Below, piece by piece: positions 30,358 to 41,802 of a stretch of 64,000 nucleotides of DNA. The position numbers and the translations under genes are program-made. A model generated the notes under the pieces. It had not been told where the DNA came from. It did no database searches and saw nothing but the letters and a program-made list of their open reading frames with translations. Numbering within the stretch: the stretch's first letter is position 1; each line of letters opens with the position of its first letter. Source of the DNA: Candidatus Nitrotoga fabula (lineage in GTDB: Bacteria > Pseudomonadota > Gammaproteobacteria > Burkholderiales > Gallionellaceae); the NCBI RefSeq assembly GCF_905221025.1, contig NZ_CAJNBL010000021.1, positions 1 to 64,000 on the forward strand. Reading direction: 5' to 3'.

Positions 30358-33300
30358 ATGAGGAACAGTGTGAGTCATTCTTCGTTGCCGGTCCAGCAGG
30401 GGCTATATGACCCGCGCCATGAGCATGATGCTTGTGGGGTGGGATTTGTGGCGCATATCAAGGGGAAGCGGAGCCATGAAATAGTAAATCAAGGCCTGCA
30501 AATTTTGGAAAATCTTACCCATCGAGGTGCCGTAGGCGCAGATCCACTGGCTGGTGATGGTGCGGGCATTCTTATCCAGATCCCTGATGCATTTTTGCGT
30601 AAATCCTGCGTAGAACAGGGAATGGAGTTGCCAACGGCGGGCGAATATGGGGTTGGCATGTTGTTTCTGCCGCGTGATATGCAGGCACGTGCATCCTGCG
30701 AGCAGATGATCGCTAGCAAGGTTGTGGAAGAAGGTCAGGTTTTGTTAGGCTGGCGAGACGTCCCGGTGGACAACTCTGGCTTGGGTGAAAGTGTCAGGGC
30801 AGTGGAGCCTGTGGTACGCCAGATATTCATAGGGCGCGGCAGGGATTGCGAGGATGCCGCCTGTTTCGAACGCAAGCTGTTCGTTATCCGCAAGGTGGTT
30901 GAGCATGCCGTACGTGGGTTGCCAAACGAGCAGGGGCGAGGTTTTTATATTCCATCCCTTTCTGCCAATACAATTGTCTACAAGGGCATGCTGTTGGCGG
31001 ATCAGGTTGGCAAATATTATCTGGATTTGCAGGATGAGAGTTTGATTAGCGCATTGGCGCTGGTTCACCAGAGGTTTTCCACGAATACCTTTCCTTCATG
31101 GGATCTGGCACATCCATTTCGCATGATTGCACACAATGGTGAAATCAACACGCTGCGTGGAAATGTGAACTGGATGACGGCGCGTCACGCCGCCATGTCC
31201 TCCAGTTTGCTGGGTCAGGACTTGGAAAAGTTGTGGCCGCTAATTCAGGAAGGGCAATCCGATTCTGCCTGTTTTGATAATGCCTTGGAATTGCTGGTGG
31301 CTGGCGGCTATTCGCTGCCTCACGCGATGATGCTGTTAATTCCAGAGGCATGGGCAGGGAACCCATTAATGGATGAAGAGCGTCGCGCTTTCTATGAATA
31401 TCATGCAGCATTAATGGAGCCATGGGATGGACCAGCCGCAGTGGCGTTTACGGATGGCCGCATGATTGGAGCCACGCTGGACCGAAATGGATTGCGCCCG
31501 GCCCGTTATCTTATAACTGAGGATGATTTGGTGCTAATGGCCTCCGAAATGGGGGTGCTGGATGTTCCCCAAAGTAAGATCGTGAAAAAATGGCGGCTGC
31601 AACCTGGCAAAATGTTTCTTATCGACATGCAGGTCGGACGCATAATAGACGACGCTGAATTGAAGCTTCAGCTGGCTACTGCCAAACCGTACCGTGAATG
31701 GATCAGAAAATCACGTTATTTTCTTGCCGATTTGCCAAGTTCCGACATAAAGGCTGCTGACAAGGATATTCCCGTAGGCGACAGCCTTCTGGACATCCAA
31801 CAGGCATTTGGTTACTCGCAGGAAGACATCAAATTCATACTGGCGCCCATGGCTGCCGCCGGGGAAGAGGCAACGGGTTCTATGGGGAATGATGCTGCCC
31901 TGCCTGTTTTGTCAGACAAGAATAAAGGTCTGTACAATTATTTCAAGCAGCTTTTTGCTCAGGTGACCAATCCGCCGATAGACCCGATCCGAGAAGAAAT
32001 CGTAATGTCGCTTACTTCGTTTATTGGACCAAAACCCAATTTGCTCGGTATCGATGAAATGGACCCACCGCTTCGCCTTGAGGTTCCACAACCGGTTTTG
32101 TCCAATGCAGATTTATCCAAGCTTTGTGAAATCAGCGCTTTAACCAAGGGGCAGTACAAGGCGAGGGTATTGGATATCACCTATCCTGCTAGCGAAGGGG
32201 CAGCTGGGTGTGAGGGTGCCATCCATACGTTGAGAGCCTCTGCCGATCAGGCGGTCGCAGATGGATTCAATGTGCTGATTTTATCGGATCGCAGGGTTAC
32301 ATCTGCGCGTGTGGCGATCCCGGCTTTGCTTGCCTGTGCATCGGTGCACCACCATCTGGTTCGAGAGGGGCTGCGCACCAGCACCGGATTGGTGGTGGAC
32401 ACGGGCTCTGCGCGTGAAACACATCATTTCGCCTTGCTGGCCGGATATGGGGCCGAGGCGGTATGTCCGTGGCTTGCTTTTGAGACAATCGCTAATATGA
32501 GCAGTGACTTGCCTGCAGGTTTATCAGTTAAGGAAGCTGATAAGCGTTATATCAAGGCGGTAAACAAGGGGTTGCTCAAGGTAATGTCCAAAATGGGCAT
32601 TTCGACTTACCAGTCTTATTGTGGTGCACAGATTTTTGAGGCGATCGGCCTGAATGCGGATTTCGTTTCACAGTATTTCACTGGCACCGCCACACAGATT
32701 GAAGGTATTGGTTTGCGTGAGGTGGCTGAAGAGGCGTTGCGTATTCATCAGAGCGCTTTTGGCAACGACCCTGTGTTGTCCAATGCGCTAGAAGCAGGAG
32801 GAGAATATGCATTTCGAGTGCGTGGTGAAGAGCATATGTGGACGCCGGATGTTATTGCCAGGCTACAGCATGCCACGCGCAGTAACAACGCGCAGACTTA
32901 TCGGGAATATGCGAATCTGATTAATGATCAGACACGGCATATGAAAACTTTGCGTGGATTGTTTGAAATCAAGCCGGCTGGGCCGCCAGTGCCGTTGGAA
33001 GAAGTTGAACCTGCAAAGGAAATTGTTAAGCGTTTTGTTACCGGCGCAATGTCGCTTGGCTCCATTTCTACAGAGGCACACACCGTTTTGGCCATTGCAA
33101 TGAACCGGATTGGTGGTAAATCCAACACAGGGGAGGGAGGAGAAGACCCTGCCCGCTTCCTCCCCATTAAAGGTGGAGAGAAACTATCTGAGATCATAGG
33201 AAAGGGGCGCATTGAATCCGATTTGTCGTTGTTGCCGGGCGATTCATTGCGTTCCAGGATAAAACAGGTGGCCTCCGGGCGCTTTGGGGTGACAGCTGAA

Positions 33301-35055
33301 TATTTGACCAGTGCTGACCAGATTCAGATCAAGATGGCGCAAGGTGCGAAGCCAGGGGAAGGCGGGCAGTTACCTGGGCATAAGGTATCGGAATATATTG
33401 CCAAGCTGCGTTATTCGATACCCGGTGTAGGGTTGATCTCACCACCGCCACATCACGATATATATTCCATTGAAGACTTGGCGCAGTTAATTCATGACCT
33501 GAAGAATGCCAATCCGCAGGCTTCAATTTCGGTAAAACTGGTTTCGGAAGTGGGGGTGGGCACAGTTGCAGCAGGAGTAGCCAAAGCCAAAGCGGATCAT
33601 ATAACCGTAGCGGGTCATGATGGCGGTACGGGCGCTTCGCCATTGTCTTCCATTAAACACGCGGGTACTCCGTGGGAACTCGGGCTGGCAGAAGCCCAGC
33701 AAACCTTGGTATTGAATCGGTTGCGTGGACGTGTGGTTTTGCAGGTGGACGGGCAGTTGAAAACCGGGCGGGATGTATTAATTGGTGCTTTGCTGGGGGC
33801 GGACGAGTTTGGTTTTGCTACGGCGCCTCTGGTGGTTGAAGGTTGTATCATGATGCGTAAATGCCATCTTAATACCTGTCCGGTTGGCGTGGCTACGCAG
33901 GATCCACTGCTGCGGAAGAAATTCACGGGCCAGCCAGAGCATGTGGTGAATTATTTCTTCTTTGTGGCGGAAGAGATCCGTGCATACATGGCGGCGATTG
34001 GCATTCGAAGGTTTGATGATTTGATCGGACGCAGCGATTTGCTCAATACAAATCCTGCGATTGCCCATTGGAAAGCCAAGGGGTTGGACTTCAGCAGGAT
34101 TTTCTATCAGCCGGATGTGCCTCCAAGTGTGTCGCGGCGCCGTGCAGAGGAACAGGATCATGGTTTGGCTGATGCTTTGGATCACCGGCTAATTGACGAA
34201 GCAATGCCAGCACTGGAAAAACGGCTTCCGGTGACTATTGAAGCCCGTATTTGCAATGTTAACCGTACTGCTGGCGCAATGCTTTCGCATGAGGTGGCAA
34301 GGCGTTATGGTCAGGCGGGGTTGCCAGACGACACGATCAGGGTGAAATTCAGGGGTACGGCAGGGCAGAGTTTTGGAGCTTTTCTTGTGCATGGTGTGAC
34401 TTTCGAGCTGACAGGAGAGGGAAATGATTATGTCGGAAAGGGGTTGTGCGGCGGGCGTATAACGGTACTGCCACCAGAGGAATGTCACATAGTTGCCGAA
34501 GAAAATATTATCGTTGGTAATACCGTTCTGTACGGTGCTACCAGCGGAGAATGCTATTTCCGCGGGGTGGCAGGCGAGCGTTTCGCAGTGCGTAACTCAG
34601 GTGCAATTGCAGTAGTAGAAGGTTTGGGCGATCACGGTTGTGAGTATATGACCGGTGGAGTAGTAGTAGTGCTGGGGAAGACAGGACGCAATTTTGCTGC
34701 AGGCATGTCTGGGGGTGTTGCTTATGTGCTGGATGAGGAGGGCTGCTTTGAGAGCAGATGTAATCTGGCGATGGTGCAACTGGAGCCCATTCCAGAGGAG
34801 GCTGCCGCGAGCGAACTGGGGGAAGTTGAAATGCATGGACGAGTGCATTTCAATCATCTCGGTAAGGCGGATGAACAGGTCCTGTTCGGTATGGTGACTG
34901 CGCATCTGCGTTATACCGAAAGTGTTCGCGCCCAAAAAATATTGAATAACTGGGCCTATTATTTGCCTAAGTTCGTCAAGGTCATGCCGACAGAATACCG
35001 CCGTGCACTGCAGGAAGTTGCGGCGCAGCAAAACAAGCAACTGGAGGTTGTTTAA
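30358..35055 (+). CDS. gltB: Glutamate synthase, large (alpha) subunit
   Basis: NADPH-GOGAT large subunit: hydrolyses glutamine, channels ammonia and aminates 2-oxoglutarate on FMN. Order of modules in 1565 residues: class II amidotransferase with catalytic Cys26 (HDACGVGF) exposed after propeptide removal; a central domain; the FMN/iron-sulfur synthase domain with [44 protein letters not shown] and the 3Fe-4S Cys cluster [17 protein letters not shown]; and the C-terminal beta-helix GXGXG-type repeats. ATG 30358 lacks a ribosome site, whereas GTG 30370 has AGGA five bases before it and may be the true start. Confidence 0.97.
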   Translation: MRNSVSHSSLPVQQGLYDPRHEHDACGVGFVAHIKGKRSHEIVNQGLQILENLTHRGAVGADPLAGDGAGILIQIPDAFLRKSCVEQGMELPTAGEYGVGMLFLPRDMQARASCEQMIASKVVEEGQVLLGWRDVPVDNSGLGESVRAVEPVVRQIFIGRGRDCEDAACFERKLFVIRKVVEHAVRGLPNEQGRGFYIPSLSANTIVYKGMLLADQVGKYYLDLQDESLISALALVHQRFSTNTFPSWDLAHPFRMIAHNGEINTLRGNVNWMTARHAAMSSSLLGQDLEKLWPLIQEGQSDSACFDNALELLVAGGYSLPHAMMLLIPEAWAGNPLMDEERRAFYEYHAALMEPWDGPAAVAFTDGRMIGATLDRNGLRPARYLITEDDLVLMASEMGVLDVPQSKIVKKWRLQPGKMFLIDMQVGRIIDDAELKLQLATAKPYREWIRKSRYFLADLPSSDIKAADKDIPVGDSLLDIQQAFGYSQEDIKFILAPMAAAGEEATGSMGNDAALPVLSDKNKGLYNYFKQLFAQVTNPPIDPIREEIVMSLTSFIGPKPNLLGIDEMDPPLRLEVPQPVLSNADLSKLCEISALTKGQYKARVLDITYPASEGAAGCEGAIHTLRASADQAVADGFNVLILSDRRVTSARVAIPALLACASVHHHLVREGLRTSTGLVVDTGSARETHHFALLAGYGAEAVCPWLAFETIANMSSDLPAGLSVKEADKRYIKAVNKGLLKVMSKMGISTYQSYCGAQIFEAIGLNADFVSQYFTGTATQIEGIGLREVAEEALRIHQSAFGNDPVLSNALEAGGEYAFRVRGEEHMWTPDVIARLQHATRSNNAQTYREYANLINDQTRHMKTLRGLFEIKPAGPPVPLEEVEPAKEIVKRFVTGAMSLGSISTEAHTVLAIAMNRIGGKSNTGEGGEDPARFLPIKGGEKLSEIIGKGRIESDLSLLPGDSLRSRIKQVASGRFGVTAEYLTSADQIQIKMAQGAKPGEGGQLPGHKVSEYIAKLRYSIPGVGLISPPPHHDIYSIEDLAQLIHDLKNANPQASISVKLVSEVGVGTVAAGVAKAKADHITVAGHDGGTGASPLSSIKHAGTPWELGLAEAQQTLVLNRLRGRVVLQVDGQLKTGRDVLIGALLGADEFGFATAPLVVEGCIMMRKCHLNTCPVGVATQDPLLRKKFTGQPEHVVNYFFFVAEEIRAYMAAIGIRRFDDLIGRSDLLNTNPAIAHWKAKGLDFSRIFYQPDVPPSVSRRRAEEQDHGLADALDHRLIDEAMPALEKRLPVTIEARICNVNRTAGAMLSHEVARRYGQAGLPDDTIRVKFRGTAGQSFGAFLVHGVTFELTGEGNDYVGKGLCGGRITVLPPEECHIVAEENIIVGNTVLYGATSGECYFRGVAGERFAVRNSGAIAVVEGLGDHGCEYMTGGVVVVLGKTGRNFAAGMSGGVAYVLDEEGCFESRCNLAMVQLEPIPEEAAASELGEVEMHGRVHFNHLGKADEQVLFGMVTAHLRYTESVRAQKILNNWAYYLPKFVKVMPTEYRRALQEVAAQQNKQLEVV

Positions 35056-36483
35056 ATGGGTAAGATTACCGGGTTTATGGAATTTCGCCGCCTGAGCGAG
35101 CAGAGCTCTCCTGTTGTGGAACGTCTGAAAAACTATCAGGAATTTATGCCACGCCTGAATGATCAGGAAGCTTCCATTCAGGGTTCGCGCTGCATGGACT
35201 GCGGCATTCCATTTTGTACTACAGGCTGCCCAGTTAATAATATCATTCCGGACTGGAATGATCTGATTTATCGTAACCAGTGGAAATCCGCGCTGGATGT
35301 TCTGCATTCTACGAATAATTTCCCTGAGTTTACCGGGCGTATTTGCCCGGCACCCTGTGAGGCGGCCTGCACATTAAACATCAATGATGATGCGGTGGGT
35401 ATTAAGTCGATTGAGCATGCCATTATTGATAAAGGCTGGGAGGAAGGCTGGGTAAAACCACAGCCTGCCAGGACAAAAACTGGCAAGCGGGTTGCGATTG
35501 TTGGTTCTGGTCCGGCTGGTCTGGCATGTGCGCAGCAGTTGGCACGCATAGGGCATGACGTAGTGGTGTTTGAGAAAAATGACCGGATTGGCGGTCTGCT
35601 GCGTTATGGTATTCCTGATTTTAAGCTTGAAAAATCCCATATTGATCGTCGTATTGATCAGATGCGTGCAGAAGGGGTGGAGTTTCTTGTTGGGCAAGAT
35701 ATTGGCCTGCATGTGCCGCCTCAGAAACTGCAGGATGAGTTTGATGCAGTGGTATTGGCTGGAGGGGCGGAGCAGCCCAGAGATCTTCCGGTTCCGGGTC
35801 GCAACCTGGATGGGGTGCATTTTGCAATGGATTTTTTGCCACAGCAAAATCGCGTGGTAGCCGGAGATGTTTTGTCTGAACAAATAAAGGCCACAGGTAA
35901 ACATGTAGTGGTTATCGGCGGCGGGGACACTGGATCGGATTGCGTTGGGACTTCGAACCGGCAGGGAGCGATTTCAGTGACACAGTTTGAGGTTATGTCG
36001 CGCCCCCCGGAACAGGAGAACAAGTCCATGGTTTGGCCTTACTGGCCGATGAAGCTGCGCACCTCCAGTTCTCATGAAGAGGGATGTCAGCGGGACTGGG
36101 CTGTGGCAACTAAGGAATTAATCGGCAAGAATGGCAAGGTCGAAAAATTGCGTGCCGTACGTGTTGAATGGAAAGATGGAAAAATGCACGAAATCGCGGG
36201 GAGCGAATTTGAAATCAAGGCGGACCTCGTGCTGCTGGCGATGGGTTTTGTCAGCCCCGTGCAGAAAATTCTGGATGCATTTAGCATTGAGAAGGACGGC
36301 CGTGGAAATGCTCGTGCGGCTACGGATGGAGCAGGTTATTACCAGACATCGGTAGGTAAGATATTTGCTGCCGGTGATATGCGGCGCGGCCAATCCCTGG
36401 TTGTTTGGGCAATCCGTGAAGGCCGACAGGCCGCACGCGCAGTGGATGAGTATCTGATGGGTAGTTCCAGCCTGCCACTTTAA
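35056..36483 (+). CDS. gltD: Glutamate synthase, small (beta) subunit
   Basis: Supplies electrons from NADPH through FAD and 4Fe-4S clusters to GltB. The N-terminal Cys motifs [17 protein letters not shown] and CPAPCEAAC bind the clusters; the FAD loop [17 protein letters not shown] is near residue 147, and the NADPH loop [14 protein letters not shown] near 290. 475 residues. It starts directly at the gltB stop, so the two are cotranscribed and probably coupled. Confidence 0.97.
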   Translation: MGKITGFMEFRRLSEQSSPVVERLKNYQEFMPRLNDQEASIQGSRCMDCGIPFCTTGCPVNNIIPDWNDLIYRNQWKSALDVLHSTNNFPEFTGRICPAPCEAACTLNINDDAVGIKSIEHAIIDKGWEEGWVKPQPARTKTGKRVAIVGSGPAGLACAQQLARIGHDVVVFEKNDRIGGLLRYGIPDFKLEKSHIDRRIDQMRAEGVEFLVGQDIGLHVPPQKLQDEFDAVVLAGGAEQPRDLPVPGRNLDGVHFAMDFLPQQNRVVAGDVLSEQIKATGKHVVVIGGGDTGSDCVGTSNRQGAISVTQFEVMSRPPEQENKSMVWPYWPMKLRTSSSHEEGCQRDWAVATKELIGKNGKVEKLRAVRVEWKDGKMHEIAGSEFEIKADLVLLAMGFVSPVQKILDAFSIEKDGRGNARAATDGAGYYQTSVGKIFAAGDMRRGQSLVVWAIREGRQAARAVDEYLMGSSSLPL

Positions 36484-36840
36484 GGTTATGCTGGTTTGTC
36501 AATGGTCGGGATGCGGTTATCGGTGAGCCATCTGTGCTGGCTTTACATGCCATACAGTTCACTTGGTGATTCCTACTGGTATTGAATAGGCTTGCTGTTT
36601 GATTCTGCAACCATTTTTATATTTCATGGTTTAGTGGAGAATTTGCTAACTGATATTTCAGGACGCCATGAATTGCTGGTTCCTGGAGACTATCGGCATG
36701 TTCGTATGTTAGATGACTGTTACCCAGATGATCCGTCTTATTGCATGATCAGGCCATAACTGTCCGGTTTTTCTGACTAGGGGAACAATGAAGAATTAGG
36801 TCGTTTACACTTAATCTGGATAAATTACGAAGAGATCAAT
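36484..36840. other. Intergenic region between gltD and hemE
   Basis: About 357 bases. A short open frame at 36634-36759 (GTG start, 41 codons, containing GRHELLVPGDYRHVRMLDD) looks protein-like in composition but has no ribosome site and no family I know; it could be a remnant of a decayed gene or chance. No clear terminator or promoter was seen. Confidence 0.35.
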
Positions 36841-37905
36841 ATGAATTTTAAGTTAAAAAACGACACCTTTCTGCGTGCCCTGCTTCGTCAGCCGACTGAT
36901 TACACCCCGGTTTGGATGATGCGCCAAGCTGGACGGTATTTGCCGGAATACTGTGCAACGAGAAAGCGTGCGGGCAGCTTTATGGATTTATGTAAAAATC
37001 CTGATCTGGCGACAGAGGTGACATTGCAACCGTTAGATCGCTTTCCGCTGGATGCTGCCATCCTGTTTTCTGACATTCTTACCATACCGGATGCGATGGG
37101 ACTTGGATTGTATTTCACCGAGGGGGAAGGACCCAGGTTTGCTCGTCCTTTGAGTGATGCTGCTGCCATTAAGGCTTTGAGAGCACCAGACATCGGCAAG
37201 GATCTACGTTATGTTACTGATACCGTGTCACAAATTCGCAAGGCTCTTAATGGCAAAGTGCCGTTGATCGGATTTTCTGGAAGTCCATGGACATTATCCT
37301 GTTACATGGTTGAAGGCGGAGGCAGCAGTGACTATGCACGGGTAAAGACGTTGATGTACAAGGAACCGAAGTTGATCCATCACATTTTGGGAATTACTGC
37401 AGGAGCAGTAACGCAATATCTGAATGCACAGATAGAAGCAGGTGCGCAGGCGGTAATGATTTTTGATTCATGGGGGGGGGTGCTATCGCACGCGGCTTAC
37501 CACGAATTTTCCCTGCCGTATATGCAACAAATTGTCCAAGGACTAAAGCGGGAATATGATGGCACGGTTATACCTGTTATTGTATTTACTAAAGGCGGTG
37601 GCCTGTGGCTCGATAGCATTGCTGATATTGGATGCGATGCGGTAGGACTAGACTGGACTATTGACATTGGGGTAGCACGTCAGAAAGTAGGCCATAAGGT
37701 TGCGCTGCAAGGAAACCTGGATCCAGCCGTATTGTTTTCCACGCCAGAAGTAATTCGTGCCGAAACGGAACATGTTCTTGCCAGCTATGGTTATGGCAGT
37801 GGTCATGTGTTTAATCTGGGGCATGGAATTTCCCAGTTCACCAATGCAGATAATGCTGCTGTGCTTGTACAGGCTGTACATGAATTAAGCCGTAAATATC
37901 ACTAG
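36841..37905 (+). CDS. hemE: Uroporphyrinogen decarboxylase
   Basis: Converts uroporphyrinogen III to coproporphyrinogen III in haem synthesis. The 354-residue enzyme has the signatures [14 protein letters not shown] near residue 22 and [19 protein letters not shown] around 143, the FDSWGG loop, and the HGISQFTN segment near the end. The FDSWGGV codons contain a run of nine G (37472-37480). The reading frame is intact. Confidence 0.96.
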   Translation: MNFKLKNDTFLRALLRQPTDYTPVWMMRQAGRYLPEYCATRKRAGSFMDLCKNPDLATEVTLQPLDRFPLDAAILFSDILTIPDAMGLGLYFTEGEGPRFARPLSDAAAIKALRAPDIGKDLRYVTDTVSQIRKALNGKVPLIGFSGSPWTLSCYMVEGGGSSDYARVKTLMYKEPKLIHHILGITAGAVTQYLNAQIEAGAQAVMIFDSWGGVLSHAAYHEFSLPYMQQIVQGLKREYDGTVIPVIVFTKGGGLWLDSIADIGCDAVGLDWTIDIGVARQKVGHKVALQGNLDPAVLFSTPEVIRAETEHVLASYGYGSGHVFNLGHGISQFTNADNAAVLVQAVHELSRKYH

Positions 37906-37987
37906 AGATCTTTGTTACTTCCGTCGAATTACAGGATCATTCTGAAAGTCAGGCGCAAGCCGGAATTTCTGGAGCAGGTTTCATTAC

Positions 37988-40165
37988 ATGACAATTGTTC
38001 GCGTCGCGTTAGATGTGCCATTGTCAAAATTATTTGACTACTCTCTGGATAATGGTACTGACATTGTTCCGGGGCAATTGGTATGGGTTCCATTTGGACG
38101 CAGAATCATGGCGGGAGTGGTAATGGAGTCTGTAACCGATTCGGTTTTTCCAGTGGAACGGATCAAGCCGGTGTTGAAGGTGGTGGATAATATTCCGCCT
38201 ATGCCTGCAGATTTGCTTGGGTTGTTTCGTTTTTGCAGTGAGTATTACCATTATCCCCTAGGTGCTACAGTTTTGTCCGGTTTGCCGGCCCGTTTGCGTT
38301 CCTGTCATAAGGTTGTGCTCAAGGATTCGGTTCGGTATATGCTGAGCGATAGTGGACGCAACCTCGATATAAACTTTCTGCCCAAGCGCAGTGCAGTGCA
38401 GCGCCGAATATTTGCGGCCTTGCAGCTGGGCACGTTATCTCACGTGCAAGTGCGTGCATTATCTTCGCGTGGACCATCTGCCCTCAAGTCTTTGCAGGAT
38501 GCAGGCTGGGTGAAGTCTTGTGTGATGCCGGAGATTCCAGGTCCACATATATTGAAAAACGCTCATGCGTTGACCTTGGAGCAACAGCAGGCAGTGGATG
38601 TGGTTAACGCAGTGCAATGTTTTGAATGTTTTTTGCTGCACGGAATTACCGGGAGCGGGAAGACAGAAATTTATGTGCATTTAATGCACCATATAGTACA
38701 GCGCAACGGGCAGGTGTTGCTTTTGGTACCTGAAATCAACCTTACCCCCCAGCTGGAAAGTTATTTTCGCGTCCGTTTGCCGGGGGTAGAGCTGGTAACT
38801 CTCCATAGTGGCCTAAGTGAAGGGGAACGCCTGCAGAACTGGCTTCGTGCGCAATCCGGTCAAGCACGCATCATACTTGGAACGCGCCTGGCAGTATTTG
38901 CTCCTGCGCCAAAACTTGCATTGCTGATTGTGGATGAGGAGCAGGATGCCTCCTTTAAGCAGCAGGATGGTTTGCGTTATTCGGCACGGGATGTGGCAGT
39001 TTTTCGCGCAAGTCAGTGCGGCGTGCCGGTTGTGCTGGGATCGGCCACTCCTTCGCTCGAGAGTTATTATAATGCACAGACCGGACGTTACCGGATGTTG
39101 CGTTTGACCCGGCGTGCGGTGGCGCAAGCCCAGTTGCCGATCATTCATTGCATTGACACCGGAAAAACTGTCTTTCGGCATGGCCTTAGTGAACCGCTTC
39201 TGGATGCTGTTGCAGAGAGGTTGCAGCGAAGGGAGCAAAGTCTGATCTTCATTAATCGGCGGGGGTATGCTCCTGTACTGATGTGTGGGGCATGCGGCTG
39301 GCTGTCAGGTTGTTCAAGTTGCGCAGGGAAATTGGTGCTGCATCTCAAGGATCGCCGGTTGCGCTGCCATCATTGTGGCTACCACGAGAGGGTTCCGCAA
39401 GCCTGCCCGTCCTGTGGCAATGCCGACTTGCTGCCGGTCGGCATTGGCACGCAGCGTGTAGAGAGTGCATTGCAAGATCATTTTCCTGATGCTCGCATTC
39501 TCCGGGTAGATCGCGACAGTACGCGTAATAAGGGAACATGGCAGGCTATTCGGCAGCAGATTCATCAAGATGCAGTGGACATTCTGGTAGGTACGCAAAT
39601 GCTGGCGAAGGGGCACGATTTTCCTAACCTGACCTTAGTAGGGGTGCTTAGTCCGGATTCTGCTTTATATAGTAGTGATTTTCGTGCGTCAGAGAAACTT
39701 TTTGCCCAGCTTTCTCAGGTTGCAGGGCGCGCCGGCCGTTCAGGAAAACCAGGCGAAGTGTTACTTCAGACAGCATTTCCGGACCACCTATTGTTCAGTG
39801 CTTTGCGGGATCACGATTATGATGCGTGGGCAAAAAATCTGCTTGTGGAACGTCAATATGCCGGTTTCCCGCCATTCGTGTATCAGGCATTGCTACGTGC
39901 AGAAGCAAAACAGGAGACATGTCTGTATACTTTTCTACAACATGCGCGCGATGCTGGAATTAAGCTTGCCGGGCTGGTTGAAATTTATGGAGTAGTCCCT
40001 GCAGCTATGCCGCGTCGGTCGAGCCACTTTATAGCGCAATTACTGGTGCAAAGTGAAGCGCGTAAATCTTTACAGCATTTCTTGCGAGAATGGCTTCCTT
40101 TGGTACATGCTTTGCCTGCACGGAATTTGCGTTGGTCACTGGACATAGACCCGATAGATTTCTAA
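37988..40165 (+). CDS. priA: Primosomal protein N' (replication restart helicase)
   Basis: 3'-to-5' helicase that reloads the replisome at stalled forks. Modules in 725 residues: N-terminal DNA-binding part (VPLSKLFDYSL, VPFGRR), the helicase P-loop GITGSGKTEIY, DEEQDASFKQ as motif II, the zinc-binding Cys pairs between two helicase lobes (MCGACGWLSGCSSC and CHHCGYHE with CPSCG), and QVAGRAGRSGKPGEV as motif VI. Follows hemE on the same strand by 82 bases. Confidence 0.96.
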   Translation: MTIVRVALDVPLSKLFDYSLDNGTDIVPGQLVWVPFGRRIMAGVVMESVTDSVFPVERIKPVLKVVDNIPPMPADLLGLFRFCSEYYHYPLGATVLSGLPARLRSCHKVVLKDSVRYMLSDSGRNLDINFLPKRSAVQRRIFAALQLGTLSHVQVRALSSRGPSALKSLQDAGWVKSCVMPEIPGPHILKNAHALTLEQQQAVDVVNAVQCFECFLLHGITGSGKTEIYVHLMHHIVQRNGQVLLLVPEINLTPQLESYFRVRLPGVELVTLHSGLSEGERLQNWLRAQSGQARIILGTRLAVFAPAPKLALLIVDEEQDASFKQQDGLRYSARDVAVFRASQCGVPVVLGSATPSLESYYNAQTGRYRMLRLTRRAVAQAQLPIIHCIDTGKTVFRHGLSEPLLDAVAERLQRREQSLIFINRRGYAPVLMCGACGWLSGCSSCAGKLVLHLKDRRLRCHHCGYHERVPQACPSCGNADLLPVGIGTQRVESALQDHFPDARILRVDRDSTRNKGTWQAIRQQIHQDAVDILVGTQMLAKGHDFPNLTLVGVLSPDSALYSSDFRASEKLFAQLSQVAGRAGRSGKPGEVLLQTAFPDHLLFSALRDHDYDAWAKNLLVERQYAGFPPFVYQALLRAEAKQETCLYTFLQHARDAGIKLAGLVEIYGVVPAAMPRRSSHFIAQLLVQSEARKSLQHFLREWLPLVHALPARNLRWSLDIDPIDF

Positions 40166-40220
40166 AAACCCATGTTATGGGAAGTCAGGGTATTTAGAAA
40201 GTAATTCGCTGAAAAAAATT

Positions 40221-41618
40221 ATGTATTCAAGGGTTCAAAAAATCCTGTGGAATGTCGTTGGCCTGGACTATGTATTAAGTGGCGAGATGGCTGCCCCTTA
40301 TTGCATAGATTGGCGTGGCCGTTATAGCGGTGATGCGCTGGCGGTAGTCTTGCCGGGTGATAAACAGCAGGTTGCTGCGGTGGTTGCGGCTTGCGCCGAG
40401 CATGGTCTCGCAATTGTTCCGCAAGGTGGTAATACCAGTTTGTGCGGGGGGGCAGTCCCTTTGCCCCATAGCCAGCAGATTGTAGTGAATTTGTCGCGCA
40501 TGAACCGGATTTATGCGCTGGATACAGTTAACTACACGCTAACGGCAGAAGCGGGATGTTCTCTGGCCGCGATACGGAAAGCTGCGGAGCAGGCTAATCG
40601 TCTTTTCCCGCTTGGCCTCTCCGCCATCGCGGAATACTGCGAAATCGGCGGGAATATTTCCACCAATGCTGGTGGGGTTGGAGTGCTCCGTTATGGCAAT
40701 ATGCGCGATCTTGTTCTTGGTCTTGAAGTGGTTTTACCGGATGGCCGTATCTGGGATGGATTACGCAGACTGCGCAAAGATAATACTGGTTATGATTTGA
40801 AACAATTATTTATTGGGGCAGAAGGTACGCTTGGCATTATTACTGCTGCGGTACTGAAATTGTTTCCGCGACCACGATCGGTGGCTTCTGCGTGTGTGGC
40901 AGTGCGTGATCCTGCGGTAGCGGTTGGATTGCTTGCCTATTTACGGGAGAATTGTGGAGATAAAATAAGCGCTTTTGAAATTATTTCCAGCTCCTGTCTT
41001 GATCTGGTTTTACATCATATTTCAAATGCGCATGAACCTCTCTCACGACGCCATGATTGGATCGTGCTGATAGAGTTATCGGATGTGCTTCCGGTTTCAT
41101 TGGACCTGTCTCTGAATTATGCGTTGCAAGGGTTTGGTGAAGGGATCCTTGAGTTTTCTGTTGATTCAAATGAGCGTGCGGCAAGCTGGTGGTATTTGCG
41201 GAAAAATATTAGCGAAGCACAAAAACTTGAAGGTTTTAGTGTTAAGCATGACGTTGCGGTGCCGCTCAGCCATGTGGCTGAATTTCTTACCCAGGCTAAT
41301 TCAGCATTGCGTGCAGTATTCAATGGTGTGCGTATTGTTGCTTTTGGCCATATTGGTGATGGCAACATTCATTACAATGTTTCTATGCCGGACGCTGTCC
41401 GGAATTCTGTATTAATCGAAAAAAGCCAGCAGGTTAACCGGATTGTGTACGATATTGTGAATGGACTGGGCGGCAGCATCAGCGCCGAACATGGATTAGG
41501 ACAGCTTAAGCGTAATGAGATATGCCAATACAAGGATGCAATCGAAATGGGATTGATGCGTAGCATCAAGTTCACGATCGACCCAGAAAATTTAATGAAT
41601 CCAGGGAAGGTAATATAG
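40221..41618 (+). CDS. FAD-linked oxidase (GlcD/D-2-hydroxyacid dehydrogenase type)
   Basis: A 465-residue flavoprotein of the vanillyl-alcohol-oxidase fold. The FAD-binding part shows PQGGNTSLCGGAVP around residue 73, GGNISTNAGGVGVLRYGNMRDLVLG, and GAEGTLGIIT; the C-terminal substrate domain ends with FGHIGDGNIHYN and SAEHGLGQLKRNEI, giving the conserved metal or substrate His residues. This is the GlcD/D-lactate/D-2-hydroxyglutarate dehydrogenase group. The substrate cannot be fixed from sequence; no glcE/glcF lies beside it, which favours the single-subunit D-2-hydroxyglutarate type. The electron acceptor is unknown. Confidence 0.88.
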   Translation: MYSRVQKILWNVVGLDYVLSGEMAAPYCIDWRGRYSGDALAVVLPGDKQQVAAVVAACAEHGLAIVPQGGNTSLCGGAVPLPHSQQIVVNLSRMNRIYALDTVNYTLTAEAGCSLAAIRKAAEQANRLFPLGLSAIAEYCEIGGNISTNAGGVGVLRYGNMRDLVLGLEVVLPDGRIWDGLRRLRKDNTGYDLKQLFIGAEGTLGIITAAVLKLFPRPRSVASACVAVRDPAVAVGLLAYLRENCGDKISAFEIISSSCLDLVLHHISNAHEPLSRRHDWIVLIELSDVLPVSLDLSLNYALQGFGEGILEFSVDSNERAASWWYLRKNISEAQKLEGFSVKHDVAVPLSHVAEFLTQANSALRAVFNGVRIVAFGHIGDGNIHYNVSMPDAVRNSVLIEKSQQVNRIVYDIVNGLGGSISAEHGLGQLKRNEICQYKDAIEMGLMRSIKFTIDPENLMNPGKVI

Positions 41619-41802
41619 GGTTTGAACTTGTTGATTGGGCGGTCGCGGCAATTGGGCCAGGTAGCAGTTTGTAAATCGGGTCAGAATCATTTAATTGATG
41701 GTTGTTTTTGAGAAAACGATGTGCGGGAAGATTGATCTGGCCGGGGGAGAAATGGTCAGTTCTGTCAGGTGTTATAATTTAAAATTATGAAAGTTTTGTG
41801 TA

